From: Zhaonella formicivorans
GTDB taxonomy: Bacteria > Bacillota > DUOV01 > Zhaonellaceae
DNA: 64,000 nt
Reading direction: 5' to 3'
NCBI RefSeq assembly: GCF_004353525.1
Contig: NZ_CP085524.1
Coordinates: 372,001 to 436,000, forward strand
The notes under the pieces were generated by a model that was given only the letters and a program-made list of their open reading frames with translations, ran no database searches and was not told the origin of the DNA. The translations under genes were made by a program, and so were the position numbers. Positions 54,964-63,687 of this stretch are shown piece by piece (position 1 is the stretch's first letter; every line of letters starts with the position of its first letter).

Positions 54964-55722
54964 ATGTCGACGATTTTGCTTAAAGCTTTAGAGCAGTCTC
55001 ATTGTCAAGGTTTTAACGTTATTCATTTTGCGCAAGATTTTAAGGTGCTTGATATGGGGGTAGAGGCGCAGGGGGGTTGGTCTGCCGGTAAAGTTTTAGT
55101 CGAAGCCGGCATTGAAGGGTTAGGCTATGTAAACTACGGCGAATTTTATTTAAATGGTTTTGCCTTACCAACGGTGGATGTATATTATGATAATCCAACT
55201 TTGACAGGATTGCCCTTGACCTGCCAGTTGGAGGGGCAAGTCCTGTTTACCTTTAAAAATAGCAATTTTAGTTATGCTGAAGTGAATCAGCTGCCGGATA
55301 AGGATCTGCTAGAGAAAATGGTGGAATTTGCGCAGGCAGGAGGACAGCAGTCCTTTTTAGTAATAACAAAACCGACTTGCTTGGTAGCTGCTGTTTACAG
55401 CGCTGCCCGGGCGGTGCCGCTGGTTTTGGAAGAGCTCTTGGGCAACGGTCTGAAAAGAGAGGAAATTATGTGGGCCTGGGGGACCAGTCCCCTCCCCCCT
55501 ATCACCGATGACTTAAACGTTATGGCAATTCGGAAAAGTGCAGCACTGCAATATGGAGCAGTCACCAGTTTTTGGGTTAGAGCTGAGGAGTGGAGGATTA
55601 GGGAAACGTTAGATAAAGCAGTACCTTATGGTGAAATTCGTATCCACAGTTTAAGTGATGCCAAGACTTTGGTTAAAGGCTCCGTGGACAAAGCAAGGCT
55701 ACGGGAACTTTTACTAAGCTGA
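54964..55722 (+). CDS. Mch-like paralogue, shortened
   Basis: 252 residues, ATG 54964 after TTAGGAGGTGG, 11 bases behind the first Mch-like gene. Shared features: FKVLDMGVEAQGGWSAGKV, VEAGIEGLGYVNYGEF, LVITKPTCLVAAVYSAARAV and WAWGTSPLPPITDDLNV. Residues that would follow in Mch are partly missing between about 85 and 100 and at the C-terminal end. Adjacent long and short copies suggest a heteromeric enzyme. No function can be assigned from sequence alone. Confidence 0.7.
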   Translation: MSTILLKALEQSHCQGFNVIHFAQDFKVLDMGVEAQGGWSAGKVLVEAGIEGLGYVNYGEFYLNGFALPTVDVYYDNPTLTGLPLTCQLEGQVLFTFKNSNFSYAEVNQLPDKDLLEKMVEFAQAGGQQSFLVITKPTCLVAAVYSAARAVPLVLEELLGNGLKREEIMWAWGTSPLPPITDDLNVMAIRKSAALQYGAVTSFWVRAEEWRIRETLDKAVPYGEIRIHSLSDAKTLVKGSVDKARLRELLLS

Positions 55723-55741
55723 TTTTATTTTTTTCTTTAAT

Positions 55742-55757
55742 TTGTAAAGGTTTACAA
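55742..55757. promoter_or_regulatory. LacI-type operator candidate inside the operon
   Basis: TTGTAAAGGTTTACAA: perfect inverted 7-base arms around GG, 22 bases before the flavoprotein start. It may control an internal promoter for the second half of the operon. Confidence 0.6.
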
Positions 55758-55779
55758 GCAGCATTAGGGAGGGCAGTCA

Positions 55780-56430
55780 ATGGTAAAAATTCTTGGCGTA
55801 AGCGGCAGCCCCAGAAAAGCCGCTACAGAATACGCCTTAAAACAAGCCCTGGAAGCAGCGGAAGAAGTGCCGGGGGTAACTACGGAATTTATTTCTTTAG
55901 GGGGCAAAAAAATTAACTTTTGTATTCACTGTGACCGTTGCATCAAGGAAGGGGCTATCTCTTGCGTAATTCATAAGGATGATATGAGCAATTTATACCA
56001 GCCTTTTTATGACGCGGATGGTTATATTTTTGCATCTCCTGTTTACGACATGGGCATTACCGGCCAGTTAGCAACGTATTTTAATCGCTTTCGTCCGGTT
56101 TACACCTTGTTAAAACAAAATCCCAGGTATTTTAGTTCCAAAGTTGGCGGCGCCATTGCTGTGGGAGGGACTCGTAACGGGGGCCAGGAATGCACCTTAA
56201 ACAACATCTTGGGTTTTTACTACACTAACGGCATACTGGCGGTCAGCGGCGGAATGGGAGTATACCACGGGGCTTGCGTTTGGAGTCAGGATAGAAAGGC
56301 CCAAGGGGCGGAAGAAGATCTGTTGGGCATTAAAAATGTGCGCTTTATCGGCAAGAGAGTGGCAGAAACAGCAGTTATGGTTAAAGCCGGGGTTATGGCC
56401 CTGCAAAGTGAAACTAACCGGGCTGGATAG
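55780..56430 (+). CDS. Iron-sulfur flavoprotein (NADPH-dependent FMN reductase fold)
   Basis: 216 residues, ATG 55780 after GGGAGGG. Flavodoxin-like start ILGVSGSPRKAATEYALKQA (FMN phosphate loop) and a compact cysteine cluster C-x2-C-x2-C-x7-C in CIHCDRCIKEGAISC (about residues 50-64), the pattern of the 4Fe-4S iron-sulfur flavoproteins of anaerobes. It would pass electrons one or two at a time between ferredoxin and a substrate. In this operon it may reduce or oxidise the compound handled by the Mch-like proteins. Confidence 0.82.
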   Translation: MVKILGVSGSPRKAATEYALKQALEAAEEVPGVTTEFISLGGKKINFCIHCDRCIKEGAISCVIHKDDMSNLYQPFYDADGYIFASPVYDMGITGQLATYFNRFRPVYTLLKQNPRYFSSKVGGAIAVGGTRNGGQECTLNNILGFYYTNGILAVSGGMGVYHGACVWSQDRKAQGAEEDLLGIKNVRFIGKRVAETAVMVKAGVMALQSETNRAG

Positions 56431-56493
56431 CTTGGTTAAGCGGGCTGAAACAGAGCAAGAGTTAATTACATTACCATAAATGGAGGGAAAAAC

Positions 56494-56859
56494 ATGATTA
56501 AAGAGGATTTGCTGTTAATAAAAAATATGCAGTTTTGGGGAACCCACGGGCATTGGCCTGAGGAAAACAAGTTGGGGCAGAGATTTGTGGTAGATGTAGA
56601 AGTTTCCGTTGATATGCAAAAGATGTGTGAAACCGATGACCTCTCCACTGGACTAAGTTACGTAACAGTCTATGAAATTGTGAAAAAAGTTGTCACGACA
56701 GAAGAGCATAAGCTGGTGCAAAGAATTGCCCAGCGCATTGCTGATGAAGTAATTGCCGCTTACCCCATTAAGCAGATCAGGGTTACAGTTAAAAAACCCT
56801 CGGTGGCGATTGGCGGTATTGTTGATTATGCCGGTTGTTCAATAGTTAGAGAACCTTAA
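56494..56859 (+). CDS. folB: Dihydroneopterin aldolase-like protein (FolB)
   Basis: 121 residues, ATG 56494 after GGAGGG. FolB features: GTHGHWPEENKLGQRFVVDVEV with the active-site Glu, LSYVTVYEIVKKVV, and the catalytic Lys in VTVKKPSVAIGG. FolB cleaves or epimerises 7,8-dihydroneopterin. No folP or folK lies beside it, unlike folate operons, so here it may act on an imported pterin or be a paralogue with another substrate. It is in the same direction as the Mch-like genes. Confidence 0.85.
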   Translation: MIKEDLLLIKNMQFWGTHGHWPEENKLGQRFVVDVEVSVDMQKMCETDDLSTGLSYVTVYEIVKKVVTTEEHKLVQRIAQRIADEVIAAYPIKQIRVTVKKPSVAIGGIVDYAGCSIVREP

Positions 56860-56944
56860 ATAAGATCTGGAGGTGATGGCAGACAGGAATCCCGGTTAAA
56901 AACCAAGAGTATCTTTACAAACCCATTTAAAGGAGGACCTTAAA

Positions 56945-57964
56945 ATGCGAACTTGGCACAAAGTGTTGGCTGTCATGGTGGTTGTGGTGTTCACAATGGG
57001 CTTGGTTGTTGGCTGTGGAAGTAAGGCTGAGACTGGTCAGAAAAACGAGGGCACAGCAACCGGTCAGGAAACTAAATTTAAAGTTGCTCTGTTAACGGAA
57101 GGTGCCGTGAACGATGGCGGTTGGAATGCTGGCGCTTTAAAGAGCCTGAAAATGATTGAAGAACAGTTAGGTGCAGAAATAGCCTATACCGAAAAGGTTC
57201 CCCGGGCGCAGCAGGAACAAGTTCTGCGGACTTACGCCCGTCAAGGTTTTAATGTAATTTTTGGTCATGGGTTCCAGTTCAGCGAGCCAATGCAAACAGT
57301 AGCTAAAGAATTCCCGGAAGTAATATTTATCCCTGTTAATGGCTACGTAAACGGTGACAACTTATTTTCCACCAATTTCAAGTTTGGTGAGTTGGGATAT
57401 TTTACAGGAATGACTGCCGGGCTGATGACTAAATCCAATAAAATTGGCGTTGTGGCAGCTATGGATGCCCCAACTGTTAATGCTGACATTGATACCTTTA
57501 AAGAAGGCGTTAAAAAAGTCAATGAACAGGCAGAAGTAATTGTATCTTATGTTGGCAGTTGGGAGGATATACCTAAAGCTAAAGAAGCTGCCAGGGCTCA
57601 GCTGTCCAAAAATGTAGATGTGGTCTTAGTAATCGGGAATGCTTTCAGCATTGGTGTTTTCCAGGCAGCCCAGGATGCCGGTGCCTATGCAATAGGCTGG
57701 GTTGATGACCAGAGCTCTATGGCTCCTGATACTGTAATCACCAGCGGAATGCAGGATGTCTCCAGTTTATACCTGCAAATGGCCCAGCTGGCCAAAGATG
57801 GGAAGTTAGAGCCAGGTAAAACTTATACATTCGGCATGAAGGATAATAATGCCCAGTCGTTAGCTCCTTTTAGCAGCAAGGTTCCCAAAGAGGTACAAGA
57901 CCAAGTACAGCAAGCCATTCAGGATTACAAGGATGGCAAGCTTGTCTTAAATTTGAAATATTAG
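56945..57964 (+). CDS. BMP-family lipoprotein, nucleoside ABC transporter binding protein
   Basis: 339 residues, ATG 56945 after AAAGGAGGACC. Signal peptide with lipobox VVGCG (Cys near 24). BMP/PnrA features: VALLTEGAVNDGGWNAGALKS, IFGHGFQFSEPM, NGYVNGDNLFSTNFKFGE, AIGWVDDQSSMAPDTVITSG. Members bind purine nucleosides. First gene of a complete transporter set; the hairpin after it would raise its level above that of the permeases. Confidence 0.9.
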   Translation: MRTWHKVLAVMVVVVFTMGLVVGCGSKAETGQKNEGTATGQETKFKVALLTEGAVNDGGWNAGALKSLKMIEEQLGAEIAYTEKVPRAQQEQVLRTYARQGFNVIFGHGFQFSEPMQTVAKEFPEVIFIPVNGYVNGDNLFSTNFKFGELGYFTGMTAGLMTKSNKIGVVAAMDAPTVNADIDTFKEGVKKVNEQAEVIVSYVGSWEDIPKAKEAARAQLSKNVDVVLVIGNAFSIGVFQAAQDAGAYAIGWVDDQSSMAPDTVITSGMQDVSSLYLQMAQLAKDGKLEPGKTYTFGMKDNNAQSLAPFSSKVPKEVQDQVQQAIQDYKDGKLVLNLKY

Positions 57965-57980
57965 GCATGTGCGGTTGAAT

Positions 57981-58011
57981 GAGGAGTAACCTCTTCATGA
58001 GGTTGCTCCTC
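57981..58011 (+). promoter_or_regulatory. Intercistronic hairpin between binding protein and permease genes
   Basis: GAGGAG-t-AACCTC-ttca-TGAGGTT-g-CTCCTC forms a long stem with one bulge and no T-run. Such hairpins stabilise upstream mRNA or limit read-through, giving excess binding protein. Confidence 0.6.
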
Positions 58012-58075
58012 ACTTCTAAGTATATAAACGGCTCTGTGCTCAAGACGATTAATTGCCGAAGTTAGGAGGGGCAGG

Positions 58076-59179
58076 GTGAAAGCGCGGTTGGACATAAAAA
58101 AGTTTGAAGTAGTTCTCGGATACGTGATCTCCTCAGTTATATCAATAGTGGTTTCCCTGGTGATTTCCGCTGGTGTGCTTTTAGCACAGGGTACCGACCC
58201 TATTAGCGCTTTTACTTATTTATTTCAAGGCGCTTTTGGGGATATAGGTGGTTTTAGCGCCAGCTTGGTCAGCGCTACTCCTCTCATGCTGGCCGGGCTG
58301 GGGATTGCGTTTGCTTTCCGTGCGGGAATTTTTAATATCGGAGCTGAAGGACAGCTATACCTTGGAGCCATGCTGGCTACCTGGGTAGCTACTTTGCCAT
58401 TAGGTTTACCAAAAGTTGTCCATCTTCCCTTAGCCCTTTTAGCAGGTATGGCAGCCGGAGCATTTTGGGCGTTCATACCGAGCTATTTAAAAGTGGCCAA
58501 AGGTTTTAATGAAGTGATCACTACTATTTTAATGAACTATATTGGAGTTTATTTTGTCAACTACAGCGTACATGGATTTTTACAAGAACCGGGCGGGTAT
58601 TTGCCCCAGTCGGCTCCGATAGTTGAAACTGCCCGGTTGCCCAAATTGGTGGCAAATACTGAACTTCATGCCGGGTTGCTGGTCGGGTTAGTAGGAGCGG
58701 TGGTTCTTTACATCCTTTTACAAAAAACCGATTTTGGGTATCAACTGCGCTGTGTGGGCTCTAACCCCGAAGCAGCCCGGACCTCAGGAATGAATGCTAA
58801 ACTAACGCTGATTATAGCTATGCTGGTAAGCGGCGCTTTTGCAGGTTTAGCTGGCACTGCAGAAATTCTTGGTTATCAAAATCTACTGCTGGAGAATTTT
58901 TCACCCAATACAGGTTACGATGCTATTGCCGTCGCTTTACTGGGCAGGTTAAATCCGATGGGTGTGGTCCTGGCTGCAATTTTTTTCGGAGCTCTTCGCA
59001 ATGGAGCCAACATCATGCAGATTATGACGGGAGTTCCGGTAACCATTGTCTATATAATTCAGGCAGTGATTATCTTAAGTGTTTTAGGTTTCTCCACGTG
59101 TAAAATTAAGCTGGGTTTCCTGCTCGAAAGGGGGAATAAAGTTGCTCTCCACAGTGTTAAAAATGTTAATCGAGCCTGA
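58076..59179 (+). CDS. Nucleoside ABC transporter permease 1
   Basis: 367 residues, GTG 58076 after TTAGGAGGGG. BPD_transp_2-type permease with eight or more hydrophobic segments; AFRAGIFNIGAEGQLYLGAM and NPEAARTSGMNAK are family-typical. Pairs with the next gene, whose start lies 38 bases inside its 3' end. Forms the membrane channel of the BMP transporter. Confidence 0.9.
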   Translation: MKARLDIKKFEVVLGYVISSVISIVVSLVISAGVLLAQGTDPISAFTYLFQGAFGDIGGFSASLVSATPLMLAGLGIAFAFRAGIFNIGAEGQLYLGAMLATWVATLPLGLPKVVHLPLALLAGMAAGAFWAFIPSYLKVAKGFNEVITTILMNYIGVYFVNYSVHGFLQEPGGYLPQSAPIVETARLPKLVANTELHAGLLVGLVGAVVLYILLQKTDFGYQLRCVGSNPEAARTSGMNAKLTLIIAMLVSGAFAGLAGTAEILGYQNLLLENFSPNTGYDAIAVALLGRLNPMGVVLAAIFFGALRNGANIMQIMTGVPVTIVYIIQAVIILSVLGFSTCKIKLGFLLERGNKVALHSVKNVNRA

Positions 59180-60140
59180 TTTCCTGGCTGCGGCTATACG
59201 CTTAACAACTCCTCTGCTTCTAGCTGCCTTGGGAGGTTTGTTCAGCGAAAGATCGGGAGTGCTCAATCTTGGCTTAGAAGGCATGATGCTAATGGGTGCT
59301 TTTTTTGGTTATCTTGGGGCGCTTTACACCCAGAATGTGGTAGTGGGTTTGGTAATTGCAGCTCTTGCAGGAATGGTTTTGGCTTTAATCCACGCCATTA
59401 TGAGCGTCACTGTGAAGGTAGACCAAATTGTAACTGCTGTGGGCATCAATATGCTGGCTTTAGGCATCACTAGTACTGCTTTCAGGGTGATTTTTGGCAA
59501 TGACTTGCAGCAGATTGAAAGCCCCGGATTAAGAACCGTGAACTTTGGGCCGCTAAGTGAATTGCCTTTTGTGGGTCCCATTCTTTTTAACCAGATGTCT
59601 ATTGTTTATTTTGCTTTCCTTTTAATCCCGGTTGTACATTTTATCCTGTTTCACACCCACTGGGGACTAAAAATCCGCGCAACAGGCGAACATCCTAAGG
59701 CTGTGGATACTGTCGGGACTAGTGTTTACACAGTTCGCTACTGGTCTGTAATCATTAGCGGGTTACTGGCCGGGCTAGGCGGCGCTGCAGTTACCTTGAC
59801 CGGAATAAACACCTTTTATGACAATATTACCGCTGGCCGGGGTTTTATAGCCTTTGCCGCTATTGTTTTTGGAAAGTGGAATCCGGTTGGAACCGCATTG
59901 GCGACTCTGTTATTCGGAGCGGGGGATGCTTTTCAACTGCGTTTACAGGCCCTGGGATTCAAGCTGCCCTACCAGTTCTTCCTCATGCTTCCTTATGTGT
60001 TGACACTGCTTGTCCTAGTCTTCTTTATGGGTCCCTCCAAAGGTCCGGTCGCCAGTGGCCAGGCTTATGTTAAAGGCGGTTCCAAATCCAAGGTGAGACA
60101 GTCTAAATTAAAGCTGCTCAAGCGGGAGGTGAACCCCTAG
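59142..60140 (+). CDS. Nucleoside ABC transporter permease 2
   Basis: 332 residues, TTG 59142 after AAAGGGGGAA. Characteristic GLFSERSGVLNLGLEGMMLMGAF and GEHPKAVDTVGTSVY. Overlaps permease 1 by 38 bases and the ATPase gene by one base, so the three are translationally coupled. Confidence 0.9.
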   Translation: MLSTVLKMLIEPDFLAAAIRLTTPLLLAALGGLFSERSGVLNLGLEGMMLMGAFFGYLGALYTQNVVVGLVIAALAGMVLALIHAIMSVTVKVDQIVTAVGINMLALGITSTAFRVIFGNDLQQIESPGLRTVNFGPLSELPFVGPILFNQMSIVYFAFLLIPVVHFILFHTHWGLKIRATGEHPKAVDTVGTSVYTVRYWSVIISGLLAGLGGAAVTLTGINTFYDNITAGRGFIAFAAIVFGKWNPVGTALATLLFGAGDAFQLRLQALGFKLPYQFFLMLPYVLTLLVLVFFMGPSKGPVASGQAYVKGGSKSKVRQSKLKLLKREVNP

Positions 60141-61654
60141 TGTCTGAGTTTATCTTGGAAATGAAAGGTGTGCGCAAGGAGTTCCCTGGTTTGGTGGCTA
60201 ATGACAATGTCAATTTGCAGGTAAAAAAGGGAGAGATCCATGCCCTGCTCGGAGAAAACGGTGCTGGCAAGTCAACCTTGATGAATATCCTCTACGGCCT
60301 TTATCAGGCTGATGCAGGCCAGATCCTGTATAAAGGGCAGCAGGTAGAGGTTTCCAGCCCAAGGAAAGCAATTGAAATGGGTATAGGAATGGTACACCAG
60401 CACTTTATGCTTATTCCGGCGCTTACCGTTGCCGAAAATATGATTCTAGGCATGCAGGAGGGAAAAAACCCTCTGCTCAATCTCAAAGAAGCTGAAAAGC
60501 GCATCCGGGAATTAGGAAAAAAATTCGGTTTGGTGGTTGATCCCACGGCAGTAGTTTGGCAGCTTTCAGTGGGGGAACAGCAGCGGGTGGAAATTCTGAA
60601 AGCGCTGTACCGGGGAGCAGAAATTTTAATCTTGGATGAACCTACCGCAGTATTGACTCCCCAGGAAACCGATGAGCTGTTTGCTATTTTACGCTCTTTG
60701 ACCCAGCAAGGTTTAACAATCATTTTTATTAGCCATAAGCTGAATGAAGTTAAAGCGATCAGTGACCGGGTAACCATTTTGCAGCGGGGAAGAGTGGTTA
60801 AAACCGTTAATACTAAAGACACGGATCAGCAGGAATTAGCCCGGATGATGGTTGGCAGGGAGGTGCTTTTAAAAGCGGAAAAGGCCCCCGCCAAGCCGGG
60901 TGACAAGGTCTTGGAGGTCAAGGATCTGGAAGTAAAAAACGACAAGAACATATCAGCTGTCAAGGGAGTATCCTTTGAGATTAAAGCTGGTGAAATTTTT
61001 GGCCTCGCCGGAGTGGATGGCAATGGGCAATCGGAACTGATCGAGGCTTTAACGGGTTTAAGACAGGCTGTCTCGGGTCAGGTGTATTACGCCGGGGAAA
61101 ACGTAACTAATAAACCCCCGCGGTATTTGATAGAGAAAGGCATGGCTCATATTCCGGAAGACCGGCATTTAAGGGGAATTATACTGAATATGTCCATAAA
61201 AGAAAATATGATCATGGAGACTTTTTACCAGGAGCCTTTCAGCAAGCACCATATTTTGCAGCAACATGTTATCGCCGACTTCAGTAATTCTTTAATTGAG
61301 GAATATGATATTCGCACTACCTCCAATGAACTTCCGGTGGGCAACCTGTCGGGTGGAAACCAACAAAAGGTTGTCTTGGCCAGGATGTTACAACGTTCTC
61401 CCAACCTACTTATCCTGGTCCATCCTACCAGAGGACTGGATGTGGGGGCTTCAGAATATATCCATAAGCGGATTATAGCAGAACGGGATAAAGGATGTGC
61501 CGTTTTGTTGGTATCCACAGAGCTAGATGAGATTTTATCTTTAAGTGACCGGATTGGTGTCATTTACGAAGGTGTAATGATGGGCATTATCAGGCAGGAA
61601 GAAGCTGATGTGAATGAAATTGGCCTAATGATGGCCGGGGCAAAAAGACTATAA
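60140..61654 (+). CDS. Nucleoside ABC transporter ATPase (two fused domains)
   Basis: 504 residues with two ABC cassettes. First: GENGAGKSTL, LSVGEQQRVEIL, LILDEPTAVLTP. Second: degenerate Walker A LAGVDGNGQSEL, signature LSGGNQQKVVLA, LLILVHPTRGLD. The degenerate second site is normal for sugar/nucleoside importers of this type. GTG start overlaps the preceding stop codon. Last gene of the operon before a terminator. Confidence 0.93.
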   Translation: MSEFILEMKGVRKEFPGLVANDNVNLQVKKGEIHALLGENGAGKSTLMNILYGLYQADAGQILYKGQQVEVSSPRKAIEMGIGMVHQHFMLIPALTVAENMILGMQEGKNPLLNLKEAEKRIRELGKKFGLVVDPTAVVWQLSVGEQQRVEILKALYRGAEILILDEPTAVLTPQETDELFAILRSLTQQGLTIIFISHKLNEVKAISDRVTILQRGRVVKTVNTKDTDQQELARMMVGREVLLKAEKAPAKPGDKVLEVKDLEVKNDKNISAVKGVSFEIKAGEIFGLAGVDGNGQSELIEALTGLRQAVSGQVYYAGENVTNKPPRYLIEKGMAHIPEDRHLRGIILNMSIKENMIMETFYQEPFSKHHILQQHVIADFSNSLIEEYDIRTTSNELPVGNLSGGNQQKVVLARMLQRSPNLLILVHPTRGLDVGASEYIHKRIIAERDKGCAVLLVSTELDEILSLSDRIGVIYEGVMMGIIRQEEADVNEIGLMMAGAKRL

Positions 61655-61672
61655 GAGTAATTGCTTGTTTTT

Positions 61673-61704
61673 GCACTCTGAGGTTCTTCAGGGTGCTCTT
61701 TTAA
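61673..61704 (+). terminator. Terminator of the Mch-like/transporter operon
   Basis: GCACTCTGA-ggttct-TCAGGGTGC followed by TCTTTTAATTTTT, 18 bases after the ATPase stop codon. Confidence 0.75.
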
Positions 61705-61770
61705 TTTTTACCTATTTATGTTAAAATTACTGCTAGGTCCTAAGACTAACTGTTATTTTAGGAGGAAAAG

Positions 61771-62595
61771 GTGTTTAATCCATTTAAGAAAACACAATAT
61801 GTAGAAGTCAACTTGGCCAATACTGTAAGTGAAAGGCCTTTTGAAAAGTGTCCGGCATGCAAAGAGATTTTGATTAAAAAAGAACTGATTAACAATGCCA
61901 AGGTTTGCCCGAAATGCGGGTATCATTTTCGTTTAAGCGCTTGGGAAAGAATCGAACAAATCGTAGACGAAAATACTTTTGTAGAATTAAATGGGGACTG
62001 GGTATCCACTAATCTCCTCAATTTTCCTATGTATGAGGAAAAGTTGGCGGAAGCAATGCAAAACAGCAAGTTAAATGAAGCTGTTGTAACCGGCGAGGGT
62101 TGTATTTATGGCAAGAAGGTTATAATCTGTGTCATGGACAGCAATTTTATGATGGGCAGTATGGGCACAGTGGTGGGAGAAAAAATTTCACAAGCTGTCG
62201 AGCGTGCCATAGAACTGCGCATACCTTTGATCATTTTTACCGCCTCCGGTGGAGCCAGGATGCAGGAAGGAATTTTGTCTTTGATGCAGATGGCTAAAAC
62301 CTCAGCTTTGATTAAAAAAATGGACCGGGAAAAGTTGCTGTATATCGCCGTACTTACTGACCCCACAACGGGGGGAGTTACGGCCAGTTTTGCTTCCCTG
62401 GGTGATATTATTATTGCTGAGCCCAATGCTTTGATCGGTTTTACGGGTCCCCGGGTAATTGAACAGACTATTGGGCAAAAGCTGCCGGAAGGGTTTCAAA
62501 AGTCTGAATTCCTTTTGGAAAAGGGATTTATTGATCTGATTGTACACAGAAAAGAGTTGAAATCCAAATTGGCAGAACTTATAGCGATGCATTAA
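61771..62595 (+). CDS. accD: Acetyl-CoA carboxylase carboxyltransferase beta subunit
   Basis: 274 residues, GTG 61771 after AGGAGGAAAA. Zinc ribbon CPACKEILI...CPKCGYHF (about 29-51) is typical of AccD; the carboxylase fold follows with [21 protein letters not shown] and [16 protein letters not shown]. With AccA it transfers CO2 from biotin to acetyl-CoA, giving malonyl-CoA for fatty acid synthesis. accB/accC are not adjacent. Confidence 0.94.
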   Translation: MFNPFKKTQYVEVNLANTVSERPFEKCPACKEILIKKELINNAKVCPKCGYHFRLSAWERIEQIVDENTFVELNGDWVSTNLLNFPMYEEKLAEAMQNSKLNEAVVTGEGCIYGKKVIICVMDSNFMMGSMGTVVGEKISQAVERAIELRIPLIIFTASGGARMQEGILSLMQMAKTSALIKKMDREKLLYIAVLTDPTTGGVTASFASLGDIIIAEPNALIGFTGPRVIEQTIGQKLPEGFQKSEFLLEKGFIDLIVHRKELKSKLAELIAMH

Positions 62596-62610
62596 GGAAG
62601 GCGGCGAAAG

Positions 62611-63549
62611 ATGTTACCTTTTGAACAGGAACTGGAAGCGTTACTGGCTAAAATAAAAGACCTGGAGGATTTTTCTGCCAAATATAACATCGACTTGGAA
62701 CAGGAAATCAGTGCTTTAAAAGCCAAGGAGCAGGAAATTCGCAGGAAAATATACAGTGATCTCAGTCCTTATGAGCGGGTCCAGCTGGCACGGATGAGCG
62801 AACGTCCTAATGCAATGGATTATATTAAACATATCTTTACAAACTTTATTGAGCTTCATGGAGACAGGGCTTTCCGGGATGACCTCAGCATAGTGGGAGG
62901 CTTAGCCCGTTTGGAAGGTCTGCCTGTGACCGTGATTGGACATCGCAAAGGCAGAGATACCAAGGACAATTTGAAATTTAATTTCGGAATGCCCCATCCG
63001 GAAGGTTACCGCAAAGCATTGCGCCTGATGAAGCAGGCGGAGAAATTTAAACGTCCCATAATTACTTTCATTGATACTCCGGGCGCTTATCCCGGCATAG
63101 GCGCTGAAGAGCGGGGTCAAGGAGAAGCTATAGCTCGCAATCTGGCAGAGATTTCCGCTTTAGAGGTGCCCATAATCGCTGTGCTAATTGGAGAGGGTGG
63201 CAGCGGTGGAGCCTTGGCATTGCAGGTTTCTGACAGGTTTATCATGCTTGAGAACGCAGTGTTCAGCGTAATTACCGCAGAGGGGTGTGCCAGTATTTTA
63301 TTTAAAGATGCCGGAAGGGCTAAAGAGGCTGCTGAAGCATTGAAGCTTACAGCCAAAGACCTGGTTGGTTTTGGTATAGCTGATGAAGTTGTACCAGAGC
63401 CTCCGGGCGGAGCCCATTACGACCCGGAAACCACTATACAAAGGGTTAAAGCTACTATCCTCAAACACCTGGGAGAGATAGTCAATTTACCAACGGAGCA
63501 GCTTTTACAGGAAAGGTTTAATAGATATCGCAGGATTGGTGCTATATAA
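62611..63549 (+). CDS. accA: Acetyl-CoA carboxylase carboxyltransferase alpha subunit
   Basis: 312 residues, ATG 62611 after AAGGAAGGCGG. Helical N terminus, then NFGMPHPEGYRKALRLM, FIDTPGAYPGIGAEERGQGEA and IGEGGSGGALAL, the AccA signature with CoA and biotin contacts. Starts 15 bases after accD; forms the alpha2beta2 transferase. Followed by a strong terminator. Confidence 0.94.
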   Translation: MLPFEQELEALLAKIKDLEDFSAKYNIDLEQEISALKAKEQEIRRKIYSDLSPYERVQLARMSERPNAMDYIKHIFTNFIELHGDRAFRDDLSIVGGLARLEGLPVTVIGHRKGRDTKDNLKFNFGMPHPEGYRKALRLMKQAEKFKRPIITFIDTPGAYPGIGAEERGQGEAIARNLAEISALEVPIIAVLIGEGGSGGALALQVSDRFIMLENAVFSVITAEGCASILFKDAGRAKEAAEALKLTAKDLVGFGIADEVVPEPPGGAHYDPETTIQRVKATILKHLGEIVNLPTEQLLQERFNRYRRIGAI

Positions 63550-63557
63550 ACTATATA

Positions 63558-63606
63558 AAAAAGCAAATTACCGGCTGGATTGGACAGCCGGTAATTTGCT
63601 TTTTAG
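63558..63606 (+). terminator. Terminator of accDA
   Basis: AAAAGCAAATTACCGGCTG-gattgga-CAGCCGGTAATTTGCTTTTT, about 19 bp of stem, directly after accA. Confidence 0.92.
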
Positions 63607-63687
63607 TGCAATTAAAGCGCTGAAAAGAATAGCAAAAAAACAATGGTGAGAAGCTAAGCAATAACTTTATGCAATTGAGGTGGTTTC

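Noticed and set aside
60140-61654. Second ABC cassette of the ATPase as damaged
   Set aside because: The weak Walker A and VHPTRGLD Walker B region are normal for the second half of sugar/nucleoside importer ATPases.
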